A stretch of DNA of 37,834 nucleotides from Vibrio caribbeanicus ATCC BAA-2122 (GCF_000165125.1 NZ_AEIU01000043.1:1-37834); one strand, 5' to 3'; positions 1 through 10,263 are shown, numbered from the stretch's first letter. Numbers and translations are program-made. The notes: generated by a model from the letters alone, not told the origin.

Positions 1-69
1 TTACGTTTCGCAATCCGCGAAGGTGGCCGTACAGTAGGTGCTGGTGTTGTTGCTAAAATCTTCGACTAA
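1..69 (+). CDS. tuf: Elongation factor Tu, C-terminal end (partial)
   Basis: The window opens inside a reading frame whose last 22 residues contain RFAIREGGRTVGAGVV and end KIFD, followed by TAA. This is close to the invariant C-terminus of EF-Tu, the GTPase that delivers aminoacyl-tRNA to the ribosome; the visible part belongs to its third (beta-barrel) domain. The start lies upstream of the window. A good intrinsic terminator follows 40 bases downstream, so this is the last gene of its operon. Many gammaproteobacteria carry two tuf copies, and which one this is cannot be told from 69 bases. Confidence 0.95.
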   Translation, partial: LRFAIREGGRTVGAGVVAKIFD

Positions 70-108
70 TTCGAAAGAATTAGCTAAAGATTTGCGTTAA
101 TCGCAATT

Positions 109-146
109 AAAAAAGGGGAAGCTTGTGCTTCCTCTTTTTATTTTTG
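109..146 (+). terminator. Intrinsic terminator after tuf
   Basis: AAAAGGGGAAGC and GCTTCCTCTTTT form a 12-bp stem with one G-T pair around a TTGT loop, followed by a T-rich run (TTTTTATTTTTG). It sits just after the tuf stop codon and separates it from bfd. Confidence 0.9.
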
Positions 147-292
147 TTATAACGGAGAATGCTGGTAATCAATTGAAAAAAATAAGCTTTTATTTCCATC
201 TCATTTTTTAATTACTCTAATCTATTGAATTTTCTTTTTTGTAAAAAAATGTTATGAAAAATTGTTATCAATATTTTCCAATTACAACTAGT

Positions 293-311
293 AATGATAA
301 CGATTCTTTTT
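293..311 (+). promoter_or_regulatory. Fur box upstream of bfd-bfr
   Basis: AATGATAACGATTCTTTTT differs at about three of 19 positions from the GATAATGATTCTCAT-type Fur operator of gammaproteobacteria (consensus recalled, not searched). A TATAAT at 326-331 is a plausible -10, which puts the Fur site over the -35 region, the usual arrangement for iron repression. Bfd is a known iron-starvation gene in enterobacteria, so Fur control fits. The rest of 147-349 is very AT-rich and holds no gene that I can see. Confidence 0.72.
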
Positions 312-349
312 TATATTTTAGTTTGTATAATTAGTTAGAGTAGTATTGT

Positions 350-538
350 ATGTACGTTTGCCTTTGTCATGGTATTTCGGACAAGAAAATTAAGCAGTTA
401 GCCATGGAAAAAGGCATATCAGATGTAAAAGGAATTAGTTCATGTACTGCTCTTGGTACCCAATGTGGTAAGTGTATTAAACAAACAAAAGAGATTTTAG
501 CTGAAACCGAGTACCCGCAAGTGAAAAAAGCCAGTTAA
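350..538 (+). CDS. bfd: Bacterioferritin-associated ferredoxin
   Basis: This 62-aa [2Fe-2S] protein docks on bacterioferritin and passes electrons to its heme, reducing the stored ferric core so that iron is released into the cytoplasm. The four cluster ligands are visible as C4 and C6 (CLC) and C39 and C42 (CGKC), the spacing of the Bfd/Fer2_BFD family, and the length is normal. The start is an ATG with only a weak upstream purine stretch. bfr follows 62 bases later on the same strand, and a Fur box lies upstream. Together they form an iron store and its release partner, probably induced when iron is scarce. Confidence 0.96.
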   Translation: MYVCLCHGISDKKIKQLAMEKGISDVKGISSCTALGTQCGKCIKQTKEILAETEYPQVKKAS

Positions 539-600
539 ACTGGTTTTGACACCTTTCTGAATAGTTCTAAAGTTATAAGAGCTAAAGGGAGGGTTTTGCC

Positions 601-1083
601 ATGAAAAGCGATCCAATCATTATCCAACATTTAAACAAAATTCTCGGTAACGAACTTGTTGCTATCAATCAGTATTTCCTTCACGCAAGAATGTACAAAG
701 ACTGGGGGCTCAAGCGCCTAGCAGATAAAGAATACCATGAATCGATCGAAGAGATGAATCATGCTGATAGACTGATAGAGCGCATTTTATTCCTAGAAGG
801 AATTCCAAACTTACAAGACCTTGGCAAGTTGATGATAGGTGAGGATACTAAAGAAATGATTGAGTGTGATCTGAAGCTCGAGATGACAGCGATTCCTGAT
901 CTTAGAGCAGCGATCGCCTATGCTGAAGATTCAAATGATTATGTTTCTAAAGAGCTTTTTCAACGCATATTAGAAGACGAAGAAGATCATGTCGATTGGC
1001 TTGAAACGCAGCTCGGTCTTATCGAGATGACGGGAATCCAAAACTATCTACAAGCTCAGTTTGTCGATGAGGAAGAAGGTTAA
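601..1083 (+). CDS. bfr: Bacterioferritin
   Basis: Bacterioferritin assembles as a 24-subunit, heme-containing iron-storage cage that oxidises Fe(II) at a di-iron centre and stores it as ferric mineral. The 160-aa protein is full length. Every ferroxidase ligand is in the canonical place: E18, E51, H54, E94, E127 and H130, with Y25 nearby. M52, the axial ligand of the heme shared between two subunits, is also present, so this is a true heme-binding Bfr rather than a plain ferritin. A strong ribosome site (AAAGGGAGGG, about 584-593) precedes the ATG. It follows bfd and probably shares its Fur-controlled transcript. Confidence 0.97.
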   Translation: MKSDPIIIQHLNKILGNELVAINQYFLHARMYKDWGLKRLADKEYHESIEEMNHADRLIERILFLEGIPNLQDLGKLMIGEDTKEMIECDLKLEMTAIPDLRAAIAYAEDSNDYVSKELFQRILEDEEDHVDWLETQLGLIEMTGIQNYLQAQFVDEEEG

Positions 1084-1112
1084 CAATTACGTACTAAAAT
1101 TACGCAATAAAA

Positions 1113-1141
1113 GGGGCTTACTAGGACTTGGGCGAAGCCCC
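1113..1141 (+). terminator. Possible weak terminator after bfr
   Basis: GGGGCTT (1113-1119) and AAGCCCC (1135-1141) form a 7-bp GC-rich stem with a 15-base loop, 30 bases after the bfr stop. No strong T-run follows, so termination would be partial. It lies directly before the predicted rpsF promoter. Confidence 0.4.
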
Positions 1142-1156
1142 ACACCATATTTCTCT

Positions 1157-1165
1157 TGCTATAAT
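1157..1165 (+). promoter_or_regulatory. Extended -10 promoter of the rpsF operon
   Basis: TGCTATAAT is a perfect extended -10 element (TGnTATAAT). No good -35 hexamer is seen at normal spacing, which extended -10 promoters tolerate. Transcription from about 1172 would give a leader of roughly 110 bases before rpsF, long enough for the known S6:S18 autoregulatory structure. Confidence 0.6.
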
Positions 1166-1199
1166 TGCTATCTTTCTGTACTATTCTCGCCTCTTAAAT

Positions 1200-1276
1200 C
1201 TCAGTCAATTATCTTTAGTTCCTTGCTTCCTCTGGACGACTGAGCCATTTGTGGAAGCTGAATAATCCGTAAGGAG
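1200..1276 (+). promoter_or_regulatory. Structured rpsF leader, candidate S6:S18 autoregulatory element
   Basis: CTCAGTC (1200-1206) and GACTGAG (1238-1244) pair perfectly over a 31-base loop, and a CCG followed directly by the TAAGGAG ribosome site lies at 1267-1276. rpsF leaders in many bacteria bind the S6:S18 complex through a structured element with a conserved CCG. The position is right and a structure is visible, but I could not fit the full published motif by eye, so the identity is inferred. Confidence 0.35.
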
Positions 1277-1282
1277 CAACCA

Positions 1283-1663
1283 ATGCGTCATTACGAAATC
1301 GTATTCATGGTGCACCCTGATCAAAGCGAGCAAGTTGCTGGCATGATCGAGCGTTACACTGGTTCTATCACTGAAGCTGGCGGTAAAATTCACCGTCTAG
1401 AAGATTGGGGTCGTCGTCAATTGGCTTACCCAATTAACAAGCTTCACAAAGCTCACTACGTTCTAATGAACGTTGAAGCAGACCAAGCTGTAATCGATGA
1501 GTTAGAAACTGCTTTCCGTTTCAACGATGCAGTTCTACGTAACATGATCATGCGTACTAAAGCGGCTATCACTGAGCAATCAATCATGCTTAAGCAAAAA
1601 GAAGAGCGTGCTCCTCGTCGCGAAGAGCGTGCTGAAGCTAAGCCAGAAGCAGCTGCTGAGTAA
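1283..1663 (+). CDS. rpsF: 30S ribosomal protein S6
   Basis: S6 is a 126-aa component of the 30S platform that binds 16S rRNA as a heterodimer with S18. The N-terminus ([18 protein letters not shown]), the [12 protein letters not shown] segment and the acidic/basic C-terminal tail rich in E, R and A are typical of gammaproteobacterial S6; the tail is the part glutamylated by RimK in E. coli. The ATG follows TAAGGAG (1270-1276). Codon use is that of a highly expressed gene, as in rpsR and rplI. The next gene is rpsR, not priB, which is unusual for this operon. Confidence 0.97.
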   Translation: MRHYEIVFMVHPDQSEQVAGMIERYTGSITEAGGKIHRLEDWGRRQLAYPINKLHKAHYVLMNVEADQAVIDELETAFRFNDAVLRNMIMRTKAAITEQSIMLKQKEERAPRREERAEAKPEAAAE

Positions 1664-1686
1664 TAAAAACTCAGAATTTAGTACTT

Positions 1687-1745
1687 GGTTTTATCGAATT
1701 TAATTAAAGGTACCCTGCGTACATTAATAGTTAATTGGTAAAACC
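1687..1745 (+). promoter_or_regulatory. Structured spacer between rpsF and rpsR
   Basis: GGTTTTA (1687-1693) pairs with TAAAACC (1739-1745), and inside it GTAC (1710-1713) pairs with GTAC (1719-1722) with TTAA/TTAA pairs beneath. The 119-base gap occupies the place where priB normally lies. It could be an RNA control element or simply a scar of gene loss. No open frame of useful size is present. Confidence 0.3.
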
Positions 1746-1779
1746 GACAACAATACTCAAATTTAAGATCAGGAGATAG

Positions 1780-2010
<231 letters not shown>

Positions 2011-2040
2011 TCGGTTCGTTTTATAAAGAGGAATTAAACA

Positions 2041-2493
2041 ATGCAAGTTATTCTACTTGATAAAATCGGTAAACTAGGTGGCCTAGGTGAGACTGTAAAC
2101 GTTAAGTCTGGTTACGCACGTAACTTCCTTATCCCTCAGGGTAAAGCGGTTATGGCAACTAAGAACAACGTTGAGATGTTTGAAGCTCGTCGCGCTGAAC
2201 TTGAAGCGAAAGCAGCTGAGCAGCTAACGGCTGCACAAGCTCGTGCTGACAAAGTAGGTGCACTCGAAGCTGTCGTTATCGCTTCTAAAGCAGGTGACGA
2301 AGGTAAATTGTTCGGTTCTATCGGAACTCGTGACATCGCTGATGCAATTACAGCAGCAGGCGTAGAAGTAGTGAAAAGCGAAGTTCGTCTTCCTGAAGGT
2401 GCTCTACGTAATGTTGGTGAATTCGAAATCAGTGTGCAGCTTCACTCTGAAGTATTCGCAACAGTTAACCTAAAAGTTGTTGCTGCTGAGTAA
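2041..2493 (+). CDS. rplI: 50S ribosomal protein L9
   Basis: L9 is an elongated 50S protein near the L1 stalk that helps keep the reading frame. The 150-aa protein has the N-terminal fold starting [19 protein letters not shown], the conserved [17 protein letters not shown] rRNA-binding stretch, a long alanine-rich connecting helix (about residues 45-75) and the C-terminal domain with [16 protein letters not shown]. An AGAGGAA ribosome site lies just before the ATG. It is the last gene of the rpsF operon and is followed by a strong terminator. Confidence 0.97.
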   Translation: MQVILLDKIGKLGGLGETVNVKSGYARNFLIPQGKAVMATKNNVEMFEARRAELEAKAAEQLTAAQARADKVGALEAVVIASKAGDEGKLFGSIGTRDIADAITAAGVEVVKSEVRLPEGALRNVGEFEISVQLHSEVFATVNLKVVAAE

Positions 2494-2507
2494 TTTCAGT
2501 ACCAATA

Positions 2508-2540
2508 GCAAAAAAGCACTTCATTGAAGTGCTTTTTTTA
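2508..2540 (+). terminator. Bidirectional terminator between rplI and the DUF481 gene
   Basis: AAAAAAGCACTTCA (2510-2523) and TTGAAGTGCTTTTTT form an almost loopless perfect stem with A-run before and T-run after, so it can stop transcription from both rplI (plus strand) and the convergent DUF481 gene (minus strand). Confidence 0.92.
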
Positions 2541-2564
2541 TATCTGCTAATCAGACAATTAAAT

Positions 2565-3323
2565 TTAAAAAGCAAAAAGAAGATTGATAGAAAAAATACT
2601 ATCGGCTTTGTTTAGGCCTTGAGGCACCTTATCATGGTATTGTCTAGAATGAGAAAGCTTAAGAGCGATATCCTCGGTAATGTTATTTGTTGCAGCAAGC
2701 TCTGTATCAAGACTGGTATTACTTGCTCCAGAGACGATAGTGAGACTCCCTGAGAGGTGTAAACTGTCGAGAATTTGCCATTTTGTATTAACATTACTTC
2801 TGAAAATACCTTCTTGTACGGTATTTGGGAATACAATATCCTTACTACCTATTTCATCCAAGTTCGGTTCTTGATAGCGATAACCTGGACCAACCTCAAG
2901 TTCCAATGTCAGTTCTTCAGTATTAAAAAACTGGTAACCTAATCCGCCAGATACGGTGTAGTCCTTGAAATAAGCGCTGTAACGGGAATCAATTCCTTTA
3001 AAACTGCCATAGAGATAGGTTTTTGCACTGAGTTTGTAGTCAGTTTGTGCAGAGTAACTCGATTGCCTTTTGTCCTCTTTTCCATCTTTATACAGCTGAT
3101 AATATTTCCATTCACCATCTGTTCGATGACGACCCTCTATATATTCAGTACTCAAACGTGTATTGAGTGATCGAGAGTCACTATTTCCTGTATGAGATTG
3201 AAAGCCAAACTCAACTTCAGAGTTCCAAGGGGAAGGGATGTCTGTATCGAATTGTCCATTTTCTTCGGCATAAGTGAGCGAAGAGCTCAATAAAACAGTG
3301 GTAAATAGCCAAAATTTAGACAC
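2565..3323 (-). CDS. DUF481 outer-membrane beta-barrel protein (YdiY-like)
   Basis: This 252-aa protein has an N-terminal signal peptide (MSKFWLFTTVLLSSSLTYA, cut before EENG) and then alternating hydrophobic/polar strands with many aromatic residues, ending in phenylalanine (LLFAF), the usual signature of an outer-membrane barrel. Segments such as VEFGFQSHTGNSDSRSLN and GGLGYQFFNTEELTLELEVG are characteristic of DUF481, the family of E. coli YdiY, whose function is not settled (salt-induced in some species). Translation begins at GTG, with GAGG about seven bases upstream. It diverges from dnaB and converges on rplI, and looks like a single-gene unit. Confidence 0.85.
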   Translation of the reverse strand: MSKFWLFTTVLLSSSLTYAEENGQFDTDIPSPWNSEVEFGFQSHTGNSDSRSLNTRLSTEYIEGRHRTDGEWKYYQLYKDGKEDKRQSSYSAQTDYKLSAKTYLYGSFKGIDSRYSAYFKDYTVSGGLGYQFFNTEELTLELEVGPGYRYQEPNLDEIGSKDIVFPNTVQEGIFRSNVNTKWQILDSLHLSGSLTIVSGASNTSLDTELAATNNITEDIALKLSHSRQYHDKVPQGLNKADSIFSINLLFAF

Positions 3324-3436
3324 TCAATGCCTCAATATCGATGGGATGAATAATCTAATTTTAGGTTTTATTTCATTGTTCACCGTCATGTAGACGTTAA
3401 ATATCCATGAGAAGCTAATAAACTCGTGCTTAAATA

Positions 3437-3464
3437 AAGACAATACGCGTATTCTCGTTATAAT
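3437..3464 (+). promoter_or_regulatory. Candidate dnaB promoter
   Basis: A perfect TATAAT at 3459-3464 has AAGACA (four of six matches to TTGACA) 16 bases upstream at 3437-3442. This is 32 bases before the dnaB start, in the 172-base divergent region shared with the DUF481 gene. Confidence 0.5.
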
Positions 3465-3495
3465 TAGCGATCGAGATAAAGTTGTTGAGAGCCCT

Positions 3496-4908
3496 ATGAC
3501 TGAGACAAAGTTAGAGAACACGATTAAAAAAATCAAAGATCCGCAAGTTGATGCGATCAAAGTTCCTCCGCACTCGCTGGAGGCTGAACAATCGGTAATA
3601 GGGGGCCTGCTTCTTGATAACTTAAGATGGGATACCGTCTCTGAGCGTGTTACTGCAAATAATTTCTACAGTCGACCGCACAGACTCATTTTTCAGGCGA
3701 TCCAAGCCATTCTCGAGGAAAATAACCCACTGGATCTTATTACGCTGTCTGAGTTTTTGGAGTTAAGAGAGCAGCTTGAAGATGTCGGTGGATTCGCTTA
3801 TTTAACCGACTTAGTAAAAAATACTCCCAGTGCTGCCAATATTAACGCTTATGCCGACATTGTCGCCCAAAGAGCGCTTGTCAGAGATTTAATTGGGGTT
3901 GCTAATGAGATCGCTGATGCTGGTTACGACCCCCAGGGGCGTAGCTCAGAAGAATTACTCGATCTTGCTGAGAGCAAGGTTTTTGCGATTGCGGAGGCTC
4001 GTACTAATGAAAATGAGGGACCACAAAATGTTGAATCAATATTAGAAAATACACTTGAACGTATTGAGTTGTTGTACAAAACGCCTCAAGACGGCGTAAC
4101 TGGTGTTGATACAGGCTTTACTGATTTAAATAAGAAAACCGCTGGTTTACAGGGATCTGATCTAGTGATTGTTGCGGCGCGCCCATCAATGGGTAAGACA
4201 ACATTTGCGATGAACTTGTGTGAAAACGCAGCGATGTCACAAGAAAAGCCAGTATTAATTTTTTCTTTAGAAATGCCTTCTGATCAAATCATGATGCGTA
4301 TGCTGGCATCTCTCTCACGAGTCGATCAAACCAAAATCCGAACTGGACAACTGGATGATGAAGACTGGGCACGTATTTCTTCGACCATGGGTACTTTAAT
4401 GGATAAGAAGAATATGTACATCGATGACAGTGCAGGTTTGACTCCAACCGAAGTTCGCTCACGAGCACGCCGAGTTGCGCGTGATCATGGGGGATTATCT
4501 ATGATCATGATTGACTACTTACAACTTATGAGAGTTCCTGCTCTTTCTGATAATCGTACGTTAGAAATCGCTGAAATTTCTCGATCATTAAAAGCTCTGG
4601 CTAAGGAGCTCAACGTCCCAGTTGTTGCTTTGTCTCAGTTAAACCGATCACTTGAGCAACGAGCAGACAAAAGGCCCGTAAACTCAGATCTTCGTGAATC
4701 AGGCTCAATTGAGCAAGATGCCGACCTGATCATGTTTATTTATCGAGATGAAGTCTACAACCCTGATAGTTCAATGAAAGGCACAGCAGAAATTATCTTG
4801 GGCAAACAAAGAAATGGTCCAATAGGCTCGGTGAGGCTGACGTTTCAAGGTCAATGGTCTCGCTTTGATAATTATGCAGGTCCAGCTTTTGATATGGATG
4901 ATGAGTAG
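3496..4908 (+). CDS. dnaB: Replicative DNA helicase DnaB
   Basis: DnaB is the ring-shaped hexameric helicase that unwinds DNA 5'-3' at the replication fork and recruits DnaG primase. The 470-aa protein has the N-terminal collar domain ([18 protein letters not shown], about residues 24-42), a linker, and a RecA-like C-terminal domain with Walker [10 protein letters not shown] (K234), Walker [11 protein letters not shown] and the DNA-binding/arginine-finger region ending in KQRNGPIG. No intein interrupts it, although DnaB is a frequent intein host. alr follows after 14 bases, the dnaB-alr order of E. coli, so the two are probably co-transcribed. Confidence 0.98.
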   Translation: MTETKLENTIKKIKDPQVDAIKVPPHSLEAEQSVIGGLLLDNLRWDTVSERVTANNFYSRPHRLIFQAIQAILEENNPLDLITLSEFLELREQLEDVGGFAYLTDLVKNTPSAANINAYADIVAQRALVRDLIGVANEIADAGYDPQGRSSEELLDLAESKVFAIAEARTNENEGPQNVESILENTLERIELLYKTPQDGVTGVDTGFTDLNKKTAGLQGSDLVIVAARPSMGKTTFAMNLCENAAMSQEKPVLIFSLEMPSDQIMMRMLASLSRVDQTKIRTGQLDDEDWARISSTMGTLMDKKNMYIDDSAGLTPTEVRSRARRVARDHGGLSMIMIDYLQLMRVPALSDNRTLEIAEISRSLKALAKELNVPVVALSQLNRSLEQRADKRPVNSDLRESGSIEQDADLIMFIYRDEVYNPDSSMKGTAEIILGKQRNGPIGSVRLTFQGQWSRFDNYAGPAFDMDDE

Positions 4909-4922
4909 AGCTTATGAGTCAC

Positions 4923-6005
4923 ATGAAAGCCGCAACGGCACATATCGATCTAGAAGCACTAAAACATAATCTTGGGCGTGTAAAACAGCAGGCACCTAAC
5001 AGTAAGGTGATGGCTGTGGTTAAAGCAAACAGCTATGGACATGGCCTGCATTATGTCGCCCAACATGCTTCGGCAGCTGACGCATTTGGTGTCGCGCGTA
5101 TTGAGGAGGCGCTTCAACTCAGGGCCAGTGGTGTCGTAAAGCCGATCCTGCTACTTGAGGGATTTTATTCTTCTAGGGATCTTCCTGTACTGGTGACAAA
5201 CAGTATCCATACCGTTGTACATTGTGAAGAGCAGCTTTATGACTTAGAGAAGGCTTCACTGGAAAACCCTGTTGTCGTTTGGTTAAAGATTGATAGTGGT
5301 ATGCATCGTCTGGGTGTAAGACCAGAGCATTTCGAACACTTTGTTGAACGTCTTGAGGCTTGTAAAAATGTGGCCAAGCCCTTGCGCTATATGAGTCATT
5401 TTGGCTGTGCCGATGAGCTAGATAAACCCATTACCCAGAAACAAATCGAGTTGTTTTTGAGTTTGACTAAAGGATGTCTTGGAGAGCGCTCCCTTGCGAA
5501 CTCTGCTGGTGTGTTAGCTTGGCCTGATAGCCAGCTAGAGTGGGTTCGTCCTGGTATTATTTTGTACGGCGTCTCTCCGTTGCCGAACAAAACGGCCACA
5601 GACTTAGGCTTTAAACCTGTTATGACGCTAAAATCTCACCTTATTGCAGTGAGAACAGTAAAAAGTGGCGAAAGTGTTGGCTACGGAGGGAACTGGACCA
5701 GTGACCGTGATACGAAAGTCGGTGTCATTGCTATTGGTTATGGCGACGGATACCCGAGAATGGCGCCGAATGGTACACCTGTTCTTGTTAATGGTCGTAA
5801 GGTACCTATGGCAGGAAGAGTGTCGATGGATATGTTGACGGTTGATCTTGGCCCTGATGCAAAAGATAAGGTGGGGGATGAGGCTATATTGTGGGGAAAT
5901 GGGTTAGACGTTGAGGAAGTCGCTCATCATATTGGAACCATTGCCTACGAACTCGTTACCAAATTAACTTCTCGAGTTGATATGGAGTACTCAGGCAAAG
6001 CCTAA
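4923..6005 (+). CDS. alr: Alanine racemase, biosynthetic
   Basis: Alr is a PLP-dependent cytoplasmic enzyme that interconverts L- and D-alanine, supplying D-alanine for peptidoglycan. The PLP lysine lies in [11 protein letters not shown], and the second catalytic base (Tyr) in SVGYGGNW, followed by the conserved [10 protein letters not shown] chose the ATG at 4923 ([13 protein letters not shown], 360 aa) because family members begin there; an in-frame ATG at 4914 would add only MSH. It follows dnaB closely. A perfect palindrome begins about 45 bases after the stop. Confidence 0.95.
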   Translation: MKAATAHIDLEALKHNLGRVKQQAPNSKVMAVVKANSYGHGLHYVAQHASAADAFGVARIEEALQLRASGVVKPILLLEGFYSSRDLPVLVTNSIHTVVHCEEQLYDLEKASLENPVVVWLKIDSGMHRLGVRPEHFEHFVERLEACKNVAKPLRYMSHFGCADELDKPITQKQIELFLSLTKGCLGERSLANSAGVLAWPDSQLEWVRPGIILYGVSPLPNKTATDLGFKPVMTLKSHLIAVRTVKSGESVGYGGNWTSDRDTKVGVIAIGYGDGYPRMAPNGTPVLVNGRKVPMAGRVSMDMLTVDLGPDAKDKVGDEAILWGNGLDVEEVAHHIGTIAYELVTKLTSRVDMEYSGKA

Positions 6006-6050
6006 AAAAGCTTTGACGCAACAAAAAGTCCTGCCGCAAAGTTACCAAGA

Positions 6051-6088
6051 CATTACCTAATATGAATCAATGTTCATATTAGGTAATG
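6051..6088. repeat. Perfect 16-bp inverted repeat after alr
   Basis: CATTACCTAATATGAA (6051-6066) and TTCATATTAGGTAATG (6073-6088) are exact reverse complements around a six-base TCAATG. The stem is AT-rich and is not followed by a T-run (ATTGTTGTG follows), so it is a poor intrinsic terminator and may instead be a dimeric repressor site or a transcript-end stabiliser. It lies between alr and the lipoprotein gene. Confidence 0.6.
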
Positions 6089-6105
6089 ATTGTTGTGATA
6101 TTAAT

Positions 6106-6134
6106 AAAAAGAATCATTAATAACGATTCTTTTT
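6106..6134. promoter_or_regulatory. Fur-like palindrome before the lipoprotein-DUF4105 pair
   Basis: AAAAAGAATC (6106-6115) and GATTCTTTTT (6125-6134) are perfect inverted repeats around ATTAATAAC. Read on the plus strand, 6116-6134 matches about 14 of 19 positions of the Fur consensus I recall. It shares AATAACGATTCTTTTT almost exactly with the bfd Fur box at 293-311. It could also act as a terminator for alr because T's follow the stem. The two readings are not exclusive. Confidence 0.45.
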
Positions 6135-6208
6135 ATTATAGTTATGTATTATATTCTTGCACCGAAAATTTATTCAAATAAATAACATGTAAACTCTAAG
6201 GATATAAT

Positions 6209-6577
6209 ATGAATAAGGTGTCTATTCTACCACTCTCTCTTTTAGTTCTAGCCTCAGCTGGCTGCAGTACTATCCTAACAGACGATGAACAGCGTATAAA
6301 CGTTATTTCAAATACAGATGAAAATCTTCAGGTTTCTGTTGATGGTGTAGAGCAAAATGTACCTGGAATAATTACAGTCAAAAAAGAAAATAAAGACAAA
6401 GTTCTTACTGTTACATCTGAAAAATGTAAAGGTAAGCAGGTCGCATTAAATAAAACAATTGAACCAACATTCTTTGCTAATATCTTATCTGGCGGAGTAT
6501 TTGGCTCAACAACAGATTATGCTTCAGAATCAATGTGGAAGTATCAAGACTCTGTAGAGATCAGCTGTAACAAATAG
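6209..6577 (+). CDS. Small outer-envelope lipoprotein of unassigned function
   Basis: The 122-aa protein has a lipoprotein signal: MNKVSILPLSLLVLASAGC, with the lipobox ASAGC and the lipid-bearing cysteine at residue 19. The mature part is small and polar, with INVISNTDENLQVSVDG, a lysine-rich PGIITVKKENKDK, and a C-terminal GGVFGSTTDYASESMWKY; two further cysteines (one in EKCKG, one four residues from the end, SCNK) could form a disulfide. Similar short lipoproteins with the GSTTDYA...MWKY signature occur in Vibrio, but I recall no proven function. TAAGGA precedes the ATG. Its stop codon is one base from the start of the DUF4105 gene, so the two are an operon, behind a possible Fur site. 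Confidence 0.8.
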   Translation: MNKVSILPLSLLVLASAGCSTILTDDEQRINVISNTDENLQVSVDGVEQNVPGIITVKKENKDKVLTVTSEKCKGKQVALNKTIEPTFFANILSGGVFGSTTDYASESMWKYQDSVEISCNK

Positions 6578-6578
6578 T

Positions 6579-8396
6579 ATGCACGTTTCTGATAAAATAA
6601 GAAGCCGACTTGTTCGGCTTTTTGTTGTTTTGTTTAGTGGTTTCCCACTCCTTTCTTATACTCAAGAAGTCACAAAACTTGATGGGCGACAGATTGGTCA
6701 ATATCGAGCCCTTCTTCATATACAAGCGGGAAAAATAACTGTCGATGACCCAAGTTTTTATATATCAGAAGACCCAACTGATACAATAAAAGAAATTGAG
6801 AGTACGAAAAAATTAATACTTGGAGATGAAAAAAGCTATCACAAATTTAAGTGTCGCTTTCCCGCTAGAACTTTGTGGCTTGCTCATTATTTAGACAAAA
6901 TAGAAACGCCTAATTTCAGTGACTGTCCTCAATTAAATACGTTCATTCAACAAGTTCCTGCCTCCCGAATTGAATTAGTTTATGCATCTGAAAACTTAAT
7001 GAGCCCGAGTAGTTTTATGGGACATTCTTTTATTAAGCTCAGTAATCAAGATGGGAGTATTGCTCATTCGGTGTCATTTTTTACTAATGTTGAGGGAATT
7101 AACGTTCCTAAAATAATGTTTGACTCTTTGGTACTTGGAAAAGAAGGTTACTTTGTTGTTAGTCCTTTTGAGGAGAGTCTCCGATACTATCTTGATGTCG
7201 AAGATCGTAACATTTATGAATATGAAATAAATATATCCGACTTTGAAAAATCATTATTAAAGTTACACTTGTGGGAATTAAAAGACACAAAGATTGACTA
7301 TTTTTTCCATAATCAGAATTGTGCCAACATAACGCTAAATTTGATAGCAATAGCGCAACCTAAAATAATGCGTTATCGTAATAATTGGTTAAGTCCCCTT
7401 GATGTCGTACAACTAAGCTATGAATTTGACCTCATTAAGTCATCACAAATCACGCCTTCATTAGAGTGGCGACTTAGAACTTATGGAAGTAATTTAACCA
7501 GTCCATCCTCTTCAGAGATTAAAAAAATGCTTCTAAGTGGGAATTTGGGCTTTTTGTTCAATGGGTTAGCTTTTGAAGACCAGTATGTAACTTGGCTTTA
7601 TGCCCGTTCTTTAAATGAATATTTGCAGAGAAACAGTAGTATAGATGAGTCAACATTTCTGAGTAATGAAAGTAATCTTGCTAAGCTTGAGAATTCTTTC
7701 TCACACCTATCTATTGATATGAGTGACTTTAAGAATCCTGTAAATCGTAAACCGGACTCACAATTTAGCGTCGGTTACAGAACGACTTTTAATTCAGGTG
7801 CATTACTCCTTGAGTGGTTACCAGCATCACATCTTATAAACGATGATAACAGAAATGCGTTTAGTGAGTCCTCTCTAGAATTGATGCATATTACAACCCG
7901 TATTGAACGAGAATCGATAAAACTGGAAAAGCTCACTATATATGCAATAGAAAGTTTATTGCCTTATAAAATCATTAGCGGAGGTTTTTCAGGTAAATTC
8001 GGTATGCAGTGGAAAGATGGGAGTGAACAGCTTAGTCAGTTATCTAATCCTAGGTTTGAAGTATTCGGTGGTGGTGGATTAAGTTTTTCTCCAAACGCGA
8101 ATGCGATTACTTACGGTCTCACATCACTTTATATCGCATCAAATAGTGAAAGAGCTTGGCTTATCCCTCAATTCGAACTCGGTGCCATGGCCTATTTTAA
8201 AAATGACATAAAACTTTCAACGGAATTTGAGCTGACACAAAATGAGTTTATCGACGATAAATTTAAGTATGGCGTTTCAGCTTCAGTGAGTTATTTTGGA
8301 CTGCACGATGGGGCTTTGAGTTTGCATTTTACACACACAAAAAAAGAAAATGTGACCGAAAAATCACTGATGCTAAACTACCAATACTACTATTAG
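6579..8396 (+). CDS. DUF4105 (Lnb N-terminal periplasmic domain) protein with C-terminal barrel-like region
   Basis: The 605-aa protein starts with a signal-like segment (LVRLFVVLFSGFPLLSYT). Residues about 100-280 match the DUF4105 / Lnb N-terminal periplasmic family as I know it: SPSSFMGHSFIKLS with H149, and FFHNQNCANITLNL with C248. The paired His and Cys resemble a papain/NlpC-like thiol site, but no activity is proven here. From about residue 385 to the end, alternating strands rich in aromatic residues and a final YYY suggest an outer-membrane beta-barrel. The gene begins one base after the lipoprotein stop, so they are co-translated. No substrate can be read from the sequence. No clear terminator follows. 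Confidence 0.78.
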   Translation: MHVSDKIRSRLVRLFVVLFSGFPLLSYTQEVTKLDGRQIGQYRALLHIQAGKITVDDPSFYISEDPTDTIKEIESTKKLILGDEKSYHKFKCRFPARTLWLAHYLDKIETPNFSDCPQLNTFIQQVPASRIELVYASENLMSPSSFMGHSFIKLSNQDGSIAHSVSFFTNVEGINVPKIMFDSLVLGKEGYFVVSPFEESLRYYLDVEDRNIYEYEINISDFEKSLLKLHLWELKDTKIDYFFHNQNCANITLNLIAIAQPKIMRYRNNWLSPLDVVQLSYEFDLIKSSQITPSLEWRLRTYGSNLTSPSSSEIKKMLLSGNLGFLFNGLAFEDQYVTWLYARSLNEYLQRNSSIDESTFLSNESNLAKLENSFSHLSIDMSDFKNPVNRKPDSQFSVGYRTTFNSGALLLEWLPASHLINDDNRNAFSESSLELMHITTRIERESIKLEKLTIYAIESLLPYKIISGGFSGKFGMQWKDGSEQLSQLSNPRFEVFGGGGLSFSPNANAITYGLTSLYIASNSERAWLIPQFELGAMAYFKNDIKLSTEFELTQNEFIDDKFKYGVSASVSYFGLHDGALSLHFTHTKKENVTEKSLMLNYQYYY

Positions 8397-8461
8397 ACCT
8401 TACCCTGTGTACTATTATTACTTTTTTATGAAAAAAAATTACAACTTGGTTTGTTAAGCTA

Positions 8462-8501
8462 TTGTACCTATGACTTTCTAGGATTATTATCGGAATAATC
8501 C
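8462..8501 (+). promoter_or_regulatory. Candidate pgi promoter with overlapping palindrome
   Basis: TTGTAC (8462-8467), 17 bases, then TATTAT (8485-8490) is a reasonable sigma-70 promoter about 78 bases before pgi. GGATTATT (8481-8488) and AATAATCC (8494-8501) form a perfect inverted repeat over the -10, which could be an operator or a hairpin in the first transcribed bases. Confidence 0.45.
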
Positions 8502-8525
8502 GCACTCTTCGAAGCACTCAAATAG

Positions 8526-10220
<1,695 letters not shown>

Positions 10221-10228
10221 TGGCTGTC

Positions 10229-10263
10229 AACACTGGCTCATACTTTGTTGGGCCAGTGTTTTT
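10229..10263 (+). terminator. Terminator after pgi
   Basis: AACACTGGC (10229-10237) pairs perfectly with GCCAGTGTT (10252-10260) over a 14-base loop, followed by TTT. The T-run overlaps the stop codon (TAA on the minus strand, 10262-10264) of the convergent gene. Confidence 0.8.

Noticed and set aside
3496-4908. Possible intein in dnaB
   Set aside because: The protein is 470 aa with motifs at normal spacing, so no insertion is present.
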